Counted from the stretch's first letter, positions 11,736-25,665 are shown. The stretch is 64,000 nucleotides of DNA from Gibbula magus (GCA_936450465.1 OW388291.1:75353936-75417935), one strand, 5' to 3'. Notes: generated by a model not told the origin, from the letters alone. Numbers and translations are program-made.

Positions 11736-14700
11736 AACTATGACTTTTTGTTTTTCATATGTATAGTCTGATAATATCCGTGTGTCAATGCCGAAACTAT
11801 GTATGGTATACTAAGATCTTTGCGATTCAATTATTTATTTGTTTCAGCAAAAAGGTTACTCCACAACTAGATCCGATGATATTCCTTGTTACTTGATATT
11901 CAACCACTGACCGGGGTACAAGTTTATAGTACATGTATACGGACACGATGTAGGAGAAAGAAGATGGGGGATCTCACTCTGTAGGACATACATTGGTAGA
12001 GGTCTGCATCCATCATGATAGAGGGTTCGAGTGTGTATGTTCAAACAGAAATGTTCCATAGGCTGGGGTATCTCACTAGCCTCGTCCCTCAGTACAAATA
12101 CGCACCCTATTATCAGATTAAAGCACTACATCACGAGCAGAAAGCTTCCAGAAGCCTTGCTATCATTCTCGTCCCCTTAACCAAATCTTATCTATGTGTT
12201 TGCTTCCAGCTTCAAACTCTGCACAACACTAATCTAGTGGGTGCCGACACAGCCCGAACCAAATCAGCTCTACCCTGTTTCTCTGATCCGCACATATCTT
12301 GTCCCCTTCCTACAGTCCCACCAAAGGAAGATAACCGCCTGAGTATTGGGTTTCAGGTAGAAATGTTTCTCTAACCCATGGGTCGGACTGTAGTCTGTCT
12401 TTGATGCAGGGTTGAGATCATCCGAAACCGGTGTAAGGAGTACTGACGCAGCGTCAGAGAGAGAAAGAGCTAGTTTGGAACTAGTTACTCAGTGTATACC
12501 GACATGTACTGTAAATATGTGTGAACATCGAAGGGATTCTTGGAGGTGTTCAAATCACGCATCTGGCAGATAGGATTCGCTTCACGGTTCTGTGTTCTCG
12601 TGGGACTTCCCTTAGCCTCTATCACTCGATGACAGATCCGGAGAACCGTCTTTGATTCCGTATCTTGGTTTGGTCAGCTGACTCTGATTCCAGCCACTGG
12701 TCATCTGGACCTGTCAGTGGTCAGTCCCAGATGGACAGTGTAACTCGCTAGTCTGACCTTTGGATGATATATACAGGTACTGTCAACACGATATTTACAA
12801 CTATTTCCTGAAGATACTGTATCACATGACACCATAATTTATGACTGTGATTATCTTTTCGATTTATAAGTTGTAGTCTCATTAGTGTACATAGTTATGA
12901 TTATAAGTGTAATGTATGATGTTAAAACATTTCATCAATTCATAAAATCATATACACATAGGAAGTAAACAAATTCCGATGTCTATGACGTTTTTTTGTC
13001 TGAGAGTAGTTTAAAGATGTAACTAAACCCAAGCGTGTCCAGCCTAAGCCTTGATCTAGTATCGTTATGTATAAATCGTTTCCTCGAACTGTCAGAAGGG
13101 TGTAGATTACACTGTTCGCGTGGAACTACTTCTTCACTGTAGTTTTTCTCTGACAATGCTGGCATGCCGACATATTATTCCTACTAGATCCCCGTTAGCA
13201 CGTACAATGTCTCCGCTAATTATAGTTGGGGAATATCATTACCCCGAACACCGCTCTAGTTGTGCGCGCTATAGCTCCCTGAGTGCATGCTCGTACTCTT
13301 CATAAACAAGATTGTAGCACCGTCCCTTCACAAGCATTACGGTTAATAATTAAGAACTCTAATTACGCTGAGATCTGAATTCCTGAGTTTGTTGGGGAGA
13401 GTAGCAGCTCTAGTGAGAGAGAGAAACACGTTTGTCATCCAGTCGGTTGTTCTTGGCAAGATGAACCGATTGTGGAATGCTCTGAGTTGATTTTGTTGTT
13501 TAGAGCAGGATTAGGTAATTACTATTTCGGCTACGAGCATACCACGCCGTTCAAATTACATTTTTAAAAATATTGAGAAAACCTTTTTGAGGGTTTTACA
13601 AACAGAGCAGCTAATCGTTTTGTTTTGGAACAAAAGCATTATTGGCGGACACGTGAGTAAGTAAAGGCGACGATACCTGCCAAGCTATGAAGCGAATGTA
13701 CAGGTGTGTGCAGTTTATCTCAATGATGTAAACTAATATGGATTTATCAGCCATTTATTGCTAGTAACGCAATTACGTCAATATTTATCGCCTGTTTCAG
13801 CGAACACATAATTAGGCACGAATGATTCCGCGACACAGTATTGATAAACTTACACAACTTGTACTGCTCTACCCTTTGGTGTAGTTGGCAAAAGTCACGA
13901 ATGTTGACAAGGCCAAATCCAGCGCGTAGCACAGCGTTTAAATGTTATCAAAATGTCGGCAGATAACCATCTTCGGAACGACATGGTTTCCACGCTATAC
14001 GACTCCTTCCACCTCGTAATGTGTATCAGACGTGCACACACAGTAGCCGGGTGCATCATGCTCGCCGGGTGCACCCCAATCTTCATGTAATGGACCTCCT
14101 GGCATTACAACCCGCTTACTCCATTCGACGTAGGGCAGCCAGATCCGTTACATAAGGGGTAATAGACTTTCAGGAGCAGATGTTTTCTGTGTTGAGGATC
14201 GCCTACATGCATCCCCAGACATCGTTCAGAATCGGCGATAAGGGCAAATAATGGCACTTGTGTTTACCAACAGTACCGGTCTGGTAATCGTATACTGGGA
14301 TCCGTCTACTCATCTTAACGTCATGAGAACAAAACTGGTGATCAGGCTACTTTACGCATTCCGCAATGCTATTTGTTCAGGCATTTTGTTTTCTGTAGTT
14401 TTATTATTGTGTGCGAGAATGACTTGCCAATTATTTTTTTTTTTATAAAAACTACTTTTCTTCGGCTATTTACATTTACATCGTTAAATTGATATTAACA
14501 ATACATTTCTGCATTCGGTACTTCAGCTAATAAACGTTTTGTTTGGGTTTACATCAATTTAATTTGTTATGACCCTTTACATTAATGAATAAGACATGTT
14601 TTGTGTAGACTATTTTACTTTATTATACATAATTACGTATGTCCTTCAGACATCACATTATTATTCGTATTATTGTCTGTTTTCTAAGTTAGAAATACAT

Positions 14701-17700
14701 CAGTAAACTTCCGTTATTTTAAATGGTCAAAGATGAGAAAGTATTTAATAATGTATTTCACAAATATGTTTTAAGGTCTGTATCACACTGTATGCAGCAG
14801 AAACCATTGCTTATTTTGTTTATATCTAGATCTTGGTTAATAAAGCTATGTGACATAATGACATTATTTGTTAACAAATATAATAATGTGCTTCAAAAAT
14901 TAACGTCTGATGAAGAAGTTTAAACAAATAACATTGAATACTTGATTCGTGATACATATTTACTCGATATTGAACGTTTATTACCAAATTGGTGAAATGT
15001 AACTAGTAATAAGTTATTAATCATGTATTGTTTAACTTATTTATTTGCCCTGCACCTCTGCTGTGACCTCACCATTAATCGTCTTGTCGCTGAAGCGTGT
15101 CGGGTTAAAGAGAGGGTTCTATCGGCTTCCGGTCCGCCATCTTGGTTTGTTTGCATTTCGTGAAAAAAACGCTGTAGTTTTATTCATTCGCAACCTAATA
15201 AATATAAGATATATTTATTTATAAAATATCCACAAAATTACAAATAAGTAATGATAATAGTAACCATGTAGCAATCAGCAAGTGTCATGCCGCAGCAATA
15301 CTGTTCAACCACATAGCCACATATTTTATTCATGTTTCTCTTTGTGATTGAATGCTCGCTCGCCCCCCGAATTTCGTTTCCACAAAACACAAAATAATAT
15401 ACCCGATATACTCTTTCTAATAACGGGTTGTTTACGTGAATCAAATAGAATAAAATGGGTAATTAATAAATATATTTTAGATAACTCAGTGTTTCATACA
15501 TTGTATGACCTTTGCGAAACACCTGTTAATCTGTGTGAGACCTGAGTTATATACCTTACTGACACACTCGCTCCTGTAATAATCTATTTGTAGTTCTTGT
15601 TCTGTATCATAAAACCGACAGTGTACCTGGAATGATATACACTATATAGGTCCTTGGTCAAAATATATTTTAATTTGTTTACATAAATTATGAACAATTT
15701 AGAAGTTTTTTAAGATAAATGAGAAATGAGATAGTTTAATTGTATTAATGTTCGTGTACTAGTTTCAACTTGTGTATACTGATTTTTAAAGTACTCTAAG
15801 CGTAATCAAATTCTAAAACCTATTTTCACTGCGTTACAGGTTTAACGAGAATTGAATCGATAAAATAAACGTGATATTTGGATACAAAGAACACTGTGAT
15901 CGCATTAATTTCAATGTTCTAAAGAAAATTAATATTTATTGTAATGGCATTCTGTATTGTAATGTATTCCTAAGCAAAATTATGCCAGCACTTGTTGATT
16001 TCTGTTCTTCACAGCTGGAGGTATGTCCGATGTATTTAGACTGCACTGCGGTACCCGTGAACTCCGAACACACCGCTCCGTGTTAATAATAAAACAATAC
16101 GTGAGCGACGACTGTACCAGTCGAAATACGATAACGCAGCCTGGCTGTATTTTCCCATTAATTGGCCTCGCGTGCTTCTTTTATATCAGGTATGTGGTTA
16201 TGTTTAATTAATTCTACACTTCTACACAGGTAACGCAACATGAAAGGCATTATTCCCTCATAAAACACTTTCTTATTGGTTAGCTACAAACGGCTGGCTC
16301 AGAACATTGTTCTATGAAGGTGTTTATCTACATATGGACGCTTTACTAACCCGAGCCCTTGATAAGACAGTAGCGTCCTCACTGTGGATGTAATTGGCCG
16401 CTAGTTTGTGTTCTCTTTCCGCTGAAGTTCTGAATTCCTAGGTTAGTTGTAAGTATTACTTTGATTTTTTTACCTTTGTGTGAGGTGCCCGCGATTACAA
16501 CTAGGTCAGTTGTCTAGGTTTGAACTGGGACCTTACTTTCAAGGGAAGCAAAGATTTTTGGGTCTGGATTTCAAATCTCTCATAGCGCTAATAATCTCTC
16601 ATCTCTCATAATCTCTCATAGTTTTAATTCGATATGTATGGTACTTATACATCTTAGCGTTAAGAGTGCTTCGAATAGATTGCCCCTCAAACATAAATTC
16701 TCTATTGTGAAGAAAATGACGTATCAGAGCAATCGCGTTCTCATTCCCCATCTTCACATCAGCTTCACGTTTCTCGGTTTATAATTAGTTACTGATGTTT
16801 ATAATAATATATGTCTAGTTTTATAACCACATGCACGTCGTTTGCTTTTATGTTTCCAGTTTCTCACAACATAACCATTAGTTTAGAGGTATTCAAAACA
16901 GCGTAAATGTAGTGAAGCATTAACTACCATGTGGATTATTTCGAGTGGTGTGCTTATGCTATTGATGTTTTTTTACAGAATATTATAATATATTTTCAAT
17001 CTCATGTGTTTATAGTGTTCAATGCTTTAAGAAAAAGTCAACAAGAAAATCAACCTCACCATGGGATGTTTGACAAACCAATCTCTTTGTGATATTTCAT
17101 TAGTTTGTTAGTTTCGTGTTTCAAAAAAATTGAATTTGAAATGTATTCTTCACCGAGCATACACCAAAGGTGATGGTTTACAACAGGTATCATAAGTATC
17201 ATAGGTAGTGTTTAAGCTATGGTACATTTTAAAATAGAGTTGCAGCTATATATCAATAAATGAAATATTCAATTGGTGATCGATGATTAATATTAATAAC
17301 ATTTCTCATTTAATTTTTAGATGTGCGATGTACTGTTTTGTTTCTTGTTTTTATAAAAAAAACTAATTTCACAAATGATGAGCTCTCACCTCTGCATATA
17401 CTCATCAATCTTACCTGACGCTTATCCTTTGCAGTTTGTAAAGAAAGTGATATTGTTGATTTCTGTTGATGTGGAATCAACTGTCGGTGGAAGGAAACGC
17501 TCTGTGTATATATCAGTCTGAATGTATTCTCTACAGGAGAATCAGAACATACAGACAACGGAAGAAAAATAAAGTTACTGCGTCTTAATGACATGTATCT
17601 TTGAAAATGGCTGTTAACGTAAAACCCCTAGTTTTATGACAATGGTATGCGCTTTGAAGTACATGTTTTGTTGTAAAGATAGGTAACTCCGTGTTATCAC

Positions 17701-17855
17701 CAGATGCAGTGTAGTATTGTCCTTGCCATCTTGAGATATGTTCTGCTATGTAAACCACCAGACAGGGTGAGCGCTGCATCAATGTAGTGTTCTGTTAAAT
17801 GATGACACTAAGGATCATTTGCTGTGGTTCTGTTAAGGATTGTTCCATCGGGGGT
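11736..17855. other. No supported gene
   Basis: 12.0-12.8 kb is slightly more GC-rich and holds a 119-codon open frame (12015-12374) without recognisable motif. A CGCCATCTTGG word (YY1-like) lies near 15136. Small CTCTCAT repeats occur at 16577-16620. Nothing else is recognised. Confidence 0.55.
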
Positions 17856-17859
17856 TGTG

Positions 17860-18704
17860 GTGTTTTATTAATGATGAGCCTAAGGTTATTCTGCTGTTTT
17901 ACTAATGGTGAGTCAAAGATTACTTTGCTGTTTTACTAAAGGTCAGCCTAAAGTTACTTTTCTGTTTTACTTAAGGCGGTCCTAAGGTTTAATTGCTGTT
18001 TTAATAAAGGTGATCCTAAGGTTACTTTGCTGTTTTACTCAGGGTGAGCCTAAGGCTATTTTGCTGTTTTACTAATGTTGAGCTTAAGATTAGTTTGCTG
18101 TTTTACTCAGGGCTGAGCCTAAGGTTACTTTGCTGTTTTACTAAGGGTGAGCCTAAGGTTACTTTGCTGTTTTACTCAAGGCTGAGCCTGAAGTTACTTT
18201 GCTGTTTTATTAACGGGTCAGTCTAGGGTTTCTGTTCTGTTTTATTTAAGGCTCAGTCTAGGGTTACTTTGCTGTTTTACTTAAGTCGGTCCTAAGGTTT
18301 CATTGCTAAGGTAAGTTTGGTGTTTTATAAATGGTAAGCCAAAAGTTATTTTGCTGTTTTACTCAAGGTGAGCCTAAGGTTACTTTGCTGTTTTAGTAAT
18401 GTTGAGTCCTTGCTTTGCTGTTTTACACAAGGCTGAGTCTGAAGTTACTTTGCTGTTTTATTAACGGGTCAGTCTAGGATTTCTTTTCTGTTTTATTAAA
18501 GGCTCAGTCTAGGGTTTCTTTGCTGTTTTACTAAAGGTTAAACCTAGGGTGTCTTTGCTTTTTTACTTATGGTTAGCCTTAAGTTACTTTGCTGTTCTAC
18601 TAAAGGTGAGATTAAGGTTATTTTTCTGTTTTACTCAAGGATGACCCTAATGCTGCTTTGCTGTTTTATTGAAGGGTAACCCTAAGGTTGCCTTGCTGTA
18701 TTAT
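17860..18704. repeat. 33-34-bp minisatellite, about two dozen units
   Basis: The unit is close to CTTTGCTGTTTTACT followed by AAGGTGAGCCTAAGGTTA. It is diverged in places, with length variation between units. An apparent 60-codon frame (18044-18226, repeated LCCF-type pattern) is only a reading of the array. Confidence 0.95.
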
Positions 18705-20529
18705 GTCTGCATGAGTATTTTAATCGTTACACAAAAGTATGCAATAAGTCGACATTACTGAATAATCAATGTACATGTATGTAATTAAGGTTGCATTGAC
18801 GTCTAATCAGACGTGTGACTTTGATATATCAGTTTTATATCAACGGATGGGACTACAGCTATATGTTGAGGTTGGTTCAAGACTTACACCAAGGCTATGG
18901 GAATTAAATAAAGGGATATTTTAACTATTTAGTATTAACACTTCTTCTACCTGCGTGGGTATTCATATCCAGGTTCATAGTTTTCACACGATGTCCTAGG
19001 ACAAAATGTAGCTTTGTCATGGTGACGTGAAGTCACGTTTCGTCTATAAAGTTGTCATCTAAAGGCGGCGAGTACAAGTATAGTTTTCGTATTTTTCTAA
19101 ATTTCCCTTCATAGTTAAATAAGCAGAACTTTATATTCATGTTAATTGAAAAATGTATAAGAACCGCTCAGTGTATACTTTTAATTAGAATAGTATCCCA
19201 TAATTTGTGACGTAACATGATTCTAAGGATACACCCATGGTTTAAACCAGGGGTGAAACCAGGTGTTTTGCTTGGCTGTTGGCCTTGAGTAGTTCAATGT
19301 TACCGATGTACATGGATAAAAGATTTGATTTAGTTATCACGAAATAACGCATTACGATATCTCCACAAATGTGTACAAGTATTTAATCCATTAAAAAATT
19401 ATAGTGAGGAAATACGTCTCACTGTTCAATATTACATGTACATATGCAGTATTGTTTAATGCAGTCTCTATATCTAGTATACTCTGTGTTGAGGGTTCGA
19501 GCTTAATGATGCTTAGTACACTGAAAGTTGTATAATTATGTTTTATTTATTGGCTTCATTGTAGTATTTTCATTTGTTATAAGCATCGTGTCAGGTAATT
19601 ATTATTTTTTATTTCAAAATATATTTGTTAATTGTCTTTGCATCAAGCAGATCATTTTGGTATGAATAACATGTGTATTTATATGTACATGTGCAAGCGC
19701 AAATTGAAAAATCAGCTTCCACTGGAAACGTAGACTAGACTGTATAAAAACATAGTATTATTTACATAGACATGCTGCTGAAGGCCTATTATCTACATGT
19801 AAATTAGTGATGTGATATTTAACCAGGTACATGTAAATTAGTGATGTGATATTTCACCAGGTACATGTAGATACATATTGTACATACACCACCTGGTGAA
19901 ACAGACACGAAATGTTGGGAAATCAGTTTGATACAATACACGTTTTGTTTGTTATGGAGTTATTGGTGTTTGTTTTCTTTAGTGTTTGCAATATACAGCC
20001 AGCACGGGTTCTTATTATACTCTGAAATAAACATGAACATGAAACAAAGGTGTGTTTACGCTTTCCGGTACATATTCCAAAATGTGGGATTTATTTGGCA
20101 TTCATGTGGGAAACTAATTCATCGTGTAAAATGTCAAGGCTATGGTATATTAGGTTAAGATACTGACTGTGAAATCTGCATATTTAGCACTTTGTAATAT
20201 CGCATATACGCAATACGTTAGTTTTCGGTATTCAACTTGATCTATTGTAATCATTTAAATGTATTGTTTGTTCATATTACTTTAACGTGTAATGGTAATC
20301 TATAATTGTGTTCATGTCGAGTGGTTGACTGAACATCTTCCCATCTCTGTTCCTGTTCTTGCACGCAGATGTTCCTAAAGGTGTAGTGGATCAATGACCG
20401 TGTTTCACATAGAGTATGTACATGTATCTCTATCCTAGACTCTATACTTCATAAATATTGCCTGAGCAATCCCCAAGAAGCAGCTTTTGCAAAACTATTG
20501 TTTCTTTCTTATCTAATGTATATAATATA
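18705..20529. other. No gene; one 34-bp tandem duplication
   Basis: The unit TACATGTAAATTAGTGATGT(...) occurs at 19794-19827 and again at 19828-19861, with a partial third copy. A CACGAAATGTTGGG word follows at 19907. Otherwise AT-rich and empty. Confidence 0.65.
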
Positions 20530-20815
20530 ATATGTAGATGCTGTAATTATAATAGTATTGAAGATGAATATCATTTTCTTCGTGTATGTCCAGCTTATTA
20601 TAATATTCGTAACAAATATATTAAAGAATTCTAGTTTGTCCATCCATCAGTTGATAAATCTTCTTCTTCTTTATTGAATTGTTTAAATGAAAATGTAAAT
20701 AAAAATGTTGCAGTTTTTCTTCACAAAGCTCTAATGTTACGCAGTATATACATGTGGAATGTACTATAGGCCTGTGGTCTTCTAAGTACCGTAATAAAGA
20801 TTGAATAGATACACT
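20530..20815 (+). pseudogene. LINE 3'-end fragment
   Basis: On the + strand it reads CRCCNYNSIEDEYHFLRVCP followed by AYYNIRNKYIKEF and a stop, then HPSVDKSSSSLLNCL and a tail ending LHKALMLRS. The CxxC ... EYHFLxxCPxY pattern is the C-terminal domain of molluscan non-LTR elements, as in the LINE remnant at 49.0 kb. 5'-truncated and disabled. Confidence 0.78.
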
Positions 20816-21442
20816 GGTATATATCGTTCAAACTGACACTGACGTTTCTGTTTCTGAAATCTTAAAAATCATAACCATCGAGTAAAAGATGAATAAGCGG
20901 AAGAAGTCCTCTTGAAATTACTAATTATTGAAAGTATTTAACTCTAGTTCTAAGCTGGAGAAAGTTATCAAATGAATAATTGAAACGAAACTAATTAAAG
21001 TACAAGCTGTGAGTAAAAGTTTCTTCAATTGCTTGAAAGACGTCACTTCAAACTCGCCGATACTGGCTGTAATCGAGTCCTGAAAGATATCAAATTGCAG
21101 CAAGGTATATGGACCCAGGTTGCTATCACTTGAGTTGTTGACTTGTGCCAGAAGATGTGGTAATGTGTCCATGTCGGGTGCCACTTACAGGACAGGACAT
21201 GTCGGTATCACATTACCAACACATAGTGTTATTTCAGCTATACGGTGATCCATTTCATAGTTGGCCCCTACACCTAGTATTGGAGTTTTAGATATCCATG
21301 TTGTGTGCCCCACACTCTCCTGGAGGTTTACTCCCGCGCTTCACAAATCACCATTCACTTGCAAAGCAGTATTTCCAGGGTCCGGTCCGGCGTCTTTTCA
21401 ATATTTAATGAAGCTATCCTAAAAAAATTAAATATTTGATAC

Positions 21443-21612
21443 AAATAGAGGATATCTGTCTTTCCTTGACACATACCATTTTTATCTCATCTCGTGAGGT
21501 AGAATGTAGATATTTCACAAGTGGCGCAGCCATGAGTCAAATATATTAACTTTTCTACCTCACGAGATGAGATAACGATGGAATTTGTCAAGGAAAAACA
21601 GATACTCTATTT
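21443..21612. repeat. Fold-back element with about 60-bp arms
   Basis: The left arm (21443-21504) reads AAATAGAGGATATCTGT through ATCTCATCTCGTGAGGTAGAA. The right arm (21553-21612) is its reverse complement with few mismatches and indels, and a 48-base spacer lies between. No coding capacity. Confidence 0.88.
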
Positions 21613-21692
21613 ATTATATCACTATTTCTGTGTTTTATGTTGACGTGGAGTGATTACAACGGTAAACGTACAGCCTTCGCCAGCTAACGATA

Positions 21693-21785
21693 TGACGTCA
21701 TTACATTGTCCCAATGACGTCACGCGAGTGGCGATAAAGTTTATCGTCACTCAGTAGAGTGGTGATAAAGGTTATCGCCGCTGTA
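21693..21785. promoter_or_regulatory. CRE pair plus two GATAAA palindromes
   Basis: TGACGTCA occurs at 21693-21700 and 21715-21722. Next comes a 27-base near-perfect palindrome GAGTGGCGATAAAG ... TTATCGTCACTC (21727-21753), then a diverged second copy, GAGTGGTGATAAAGGTTATC, from about 21758. It lies about 1.7 kb upstream of the inferred promoter. A regulatory role is inference; it may be part of a mobile element. Confidence 0.45.
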
Positions 21786-21789
21786 CCTT

Positions 21790-23429
21790 GATAGAGGGTT
21801 TATTTCACTGATTATCTCACTCCAAATTATGTAATAAAACCTATTACAATCCTGTTTAGAGAAGCTATGTTCATCTACAATGAGAGTTCAAGACGAGCGC
21901 TATCGTTTGGACAGAACATGTTTTAAGTTTCGCCATGCCAGGTGTTTCCCTTGAATTATGTGATTAACGTTGCTTTCAAGAATGATACAGTAGACGTCCC
22001 CTGGATAGGATTATTTCACACATAATGTAATTTTTACATCTTTTGGCGTTTTTAAATGACTAAAATTGGCTTATGAAACTTAAGAAAACAGTTGTGGGTA
22101 TGTTTGTGTGATCCAAACCGCCGTACATAATACCAGTGTAAGCTGATGTTCAGCAGCTAATGGAGGCCAAGAGTGTTTTCCTATGTGATGGTTTGTCAGT
22201 CGCTCGTACAACATATGGAGCTTTTGGTTATTTGTCTATACCTTCCCCATATACAACATTGAGTACTGGTGTAATTTTATTTACATTGCTGTCGTCATTC
22301 GACTCGCTTGATCTTCAGTCAGAAGGTTACAAGTTACATGAACAGAAAATCGTATGCTTGAGTTACATGTAACTGCAACGAGTGTTGCAGGATCGTTTTT
22401 GATTTGGTGAGTATGGTTTTTAATGCATTATTTTGAAATTTCATCGTCTAATGGATCTTTTTAAGATATTCTATTTTTTTAATATTGATGTTATGAAGTT
22501 AACATACGTAAATGTAATGTCGCTATCTGATACTTTACAGACGTATTTTACTCATTTTAAAAGTGCCTAGCTTGTATTTAATTACACTGATTTGCACTGC
22601 GGAAATCAAAGCAATATTTTGAGTGTACATAAAACGCACTGCTTGCTTCGTAAATTTAAACGTTATAAACATAATTTAATACATTTTGAAATAATTTCTT
22701 ATTTTTGATATTTTGATGTCCAACTTGTCTTAAAGAAGCGTTAATGTTTCTTCCACAAAACATTATACATTCAGTAGCAGTAATGCACTAGTTAACGATG
22801 AGATAATACAAATCCAAGCACTCTACTTAAATAATGTATGTACGAGAAAACCTTTAGCAGAAACCTTTTGCTAAAATAAAAATGTGCAAGAGTACAAATG
22901 CAATGTACAAGTAAATTTTGCATGATAAATATACAAGCATATTTATAAAAGAAACATAAACTCTTACTTTGCATGAGAAAGGAACATTCAAACTTTACAG
23001 GATTCATTCTAATTTACGAGCATTCTTGCGGGACGTATGCAGCGAGTGTATGCAGGCAATGTGTAGAAGCAAATGCTTTTTTGCGAAATTTACATTACAA
23101 GCATACTTTGTACAAGAAATATACAAGTCTGCTTTTCAAAATCAACATGTTTTACAGGATGCTTTACCTTTCATATATAAGAAGTTAAAACTCTGCATTG
23201 CCTTGCATTATTTTATTAACATCTTTGAAAACGCACTGCGATGATCGTAAATCGAGTATTTTTGTGTTTTATTACAGAGCTTAAGTTAATTGAACGTTAC
23301 TGCATGTTGCTTTGTGACAGAAGAACCTGATTAGCAAATTTAACTTCAGCTATAAGTGTGACAGATTATACCTGAACTGTGTTCACTTGTGTTGACACGG
23401 GTAATGTACTACATAAGCTAAGCGCCGCT
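21790..23429. other. No supported gene upstream of the promoter
   Basis: AT-rich. Open frames at 22792-23244 on both strands overlap and lack motifs. An upstream noncoding exon of the kinase gene cannot be excluded. Confidence 0.5.
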
Positions 23430-23799
23430 TGTTGTCTGTTGACAGGTCTTGCTCAGTGTACGCTCTATGTAACTTGACGGGGGGTCTCATCTTGTCTCGC
23501 GGCACGCTTCACTCTTGTTACCAGCGTCTTGGGAACTCTCAGCCGAGCCAGCCAATCAAAATCAACGCACGGGCTGCACGAGGAAAAAGCCGGAGCGCCT
23601 CTCTTGAAATCGACATCAACTTGCAAGGATATGCATGAAAAGAACGCTTCGTTTCAGGACGAAAACTTTTCTATGTCTTCACTGTAGATTTCATTGTGGA
23701 AATTTTCTGAGGATTAAAAGTGGAATGAAATCTGGAGAATTTTTACTGGATACTTGCGTGTGCATGAATGGTTAAACAAGAAGAAGATATCGCGCTAAT
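23430..23799 (+). promoter_or_regulatory. Probable promoter and 5' UTR of the receptor kinase gene
   Basis: This stretch is clearly more GC-rich than its surroundings and directly precedes the signal-peptide exon. It has a CCAAT motif at 23552-23556 and no obvious TATA box at a fixed distance. The start ATG at 23800 has A at -3 and G at +4, and an in-frame stop TAA lies at 23773-23775, so no upstream in-frame start can extend the protein. A three-codon upstream ORF (23764-23775) ends on that stop. The transcription start and any upstream noncoding exon cannot be fixed from sequence alone. Confidence 0.45.
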
Positions 23800-23922
23800 A
23801 TGGTGGGATACCTGTTGCTGTGGGCGAGTATAGGGATTTTGTCAACAGTCGTTGAAGCGAGGGAAATCTTCAGTAATAGGACTATATCTAGTGTCCGATG
23901 TTTTGCCCATTGTCTGGAAACG
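23800..23922 (+). CDS. Receptor kinase exon 1: signal peptide and first Cys pair
   Basis: Encodes residues 1-41. A hydrophobic core (YLLLWASIGIL) is followed by VVEA and then RE, a good signal-peptidase site after Ala20. Asn26-Arg-Thr is an N-glycosylation sequon. RCFAHCLET supplies Cys34 and Cys38, spaced like the CxxxCL motif that opens the cysteine-rich region of anosmin-1. The exon ends in phase 0 at a GTAAGT donor. The reading frame stays open for 69 bases past the donor before a stop, so the Cys pattern and the donor decide the exon end. Confidence 0.85.
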
Positions 23923-25634
23923 GTAAGTACTTTCTATTGCTTTTGTTGTGTATGTTTTGATAGTTTTAGATTGTTAACAACTTTGCAGTGATTACAAGTA
24001 TTTATTAAACATACATTACATAGAGTGATAACACAACAATAAGTATATCAATAGTTACTCTCAACATTAACTTGAAAGAATACTCAACGAAATAATTTAA
24101 TGAGCGTCCAATTTTGCAATGTTATTCTCATAAGTGACGACTGCCCCAGGGCTCAAAGCTGTGGAGTATACTAATTGATGGTTCTTGTGAAGTCATTAAG
24201 TAAATTAGAATTCCTGTCGCTTGGTATCAGTTCGATTATGTCATTATAAGTAATGATAGAGCGATCGAACTCCGATCAGTTGATGTCAATTTCAACACGC
24301 GCGGAAGTTAGGGCATGACCGAGGATCTAAATGACGGGTGAAATGTATTAGCTGTCAACTGTTCCGTGTTCAGGGCCTCACAGTTGATCACACAGAATGT
24401 TTATGACAGAATGTCACAACATTACGAGTGACTATAATAACATGCTTTCAACAACCTTTCGTTCATCTTTGACATTTTCCTGATCGCGTTAAAAAACTCT
24501 TTTGGACATCAAACTCATAAAATCTTTAAAATCACTCATGAGAAGATATCGATTGTTAATACAAACTAACATGAAACTGGTTCAATAACAACTTGATATT
24601 AAATTAAATCATTATGGATAAACAATCTCCTTGTGACGGGTTCTGCTTTTGGTTTGTTTTTTTTTGTTTTTAATATCACCTATGCTACGGTCGTATACGT
24701 TTTTTTAATTGTACATTGTTTACGGGCTTGTAGAAAATAATCACGATCGATAAGTATTCCATAAGTGACAATGTCCATGTGTACGGTGTTACAGCGTGCG
24801 ATAATGGGTTTAACACTTGTCCGAATCAATCACGAACCACTGATGTACTTAGACAGCGTGCATATTGAATTTCTAAACACATTGATGATTTTTTCTTGGA
24901 TTGTGACAATAACCTGCATCTTAAATCTTGCAAAGGAGCCTCTGATAGATAGGAGATGTAGTGCAGACCATCTAGACTAGAGATCGCTTTTCAATCTTGG
25001 GCGTAGTCCTTCCCTGTGACTGTGTAAAAAATAAGAGTCTTTAATATAGTCTAGATCTTTATTCAGCAAGTCTAGATAAACTGAAAATGGTATAAGGGTA
25101 CTGAAGTATCAACAATATATAACCAAAAGGAGAAAGGTACCGTAATTATAAAACTTCAATTGGCTAAGTTTAAGTCTATCTTGAGCGAATTTAGGTTAAA
25201 TATTATGAACTACCGTCTTTGAGTAAGACCAATATTTGCTCTGTGAAGTAAACTATTGTGGTATTGTGGTAGGCTGGACATGAGAATTTGTTGAATCAAT
25301 ACCGGATACTGCTTTTATAGTTGAATTGTATTGCTGGACTTTCTGTGATTAGTAAATTACCTCACAGCTATACTAACGTTTTGAAAATAGGAAACATTCA
25401 TTATCATCCCTGTAGTATCGACTGATTGATCAAAAGAACATTTAAAGATCGGAAATTGACACAAAGTAGTTGGAATTATTCATATATTTAACCTTATTTA
25501 CAATTTGAAAACAATTATTGATCACCCTACCAAATCAAAACATGAGTGAAATCATATATTGTCTATACATGTATCAATATGAACCTCTAAGTGCTATTAC
25601 GTTACGAACTGTTACGAAATACATGTATTAAAGC

Positions 25635-25665
<31 letters not shown>

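Noticed and set aside
12015..12374. 119-codon open frame on the + strand
   Set aside because: No domain or family resemblance, no clear splice sites and low-complexity composition. Treated as chance.
18044..18226. Open frame with repeated LCCF pattern
   Set aside because: It is a translation of the 33-34-bp minisatellite; period and frame drift explain the repeats.
23429..23638. 69-codon frame in the promoter region
   Set aside because: Out of frame with the signal peptide, without motif, and explained by higher GC content.
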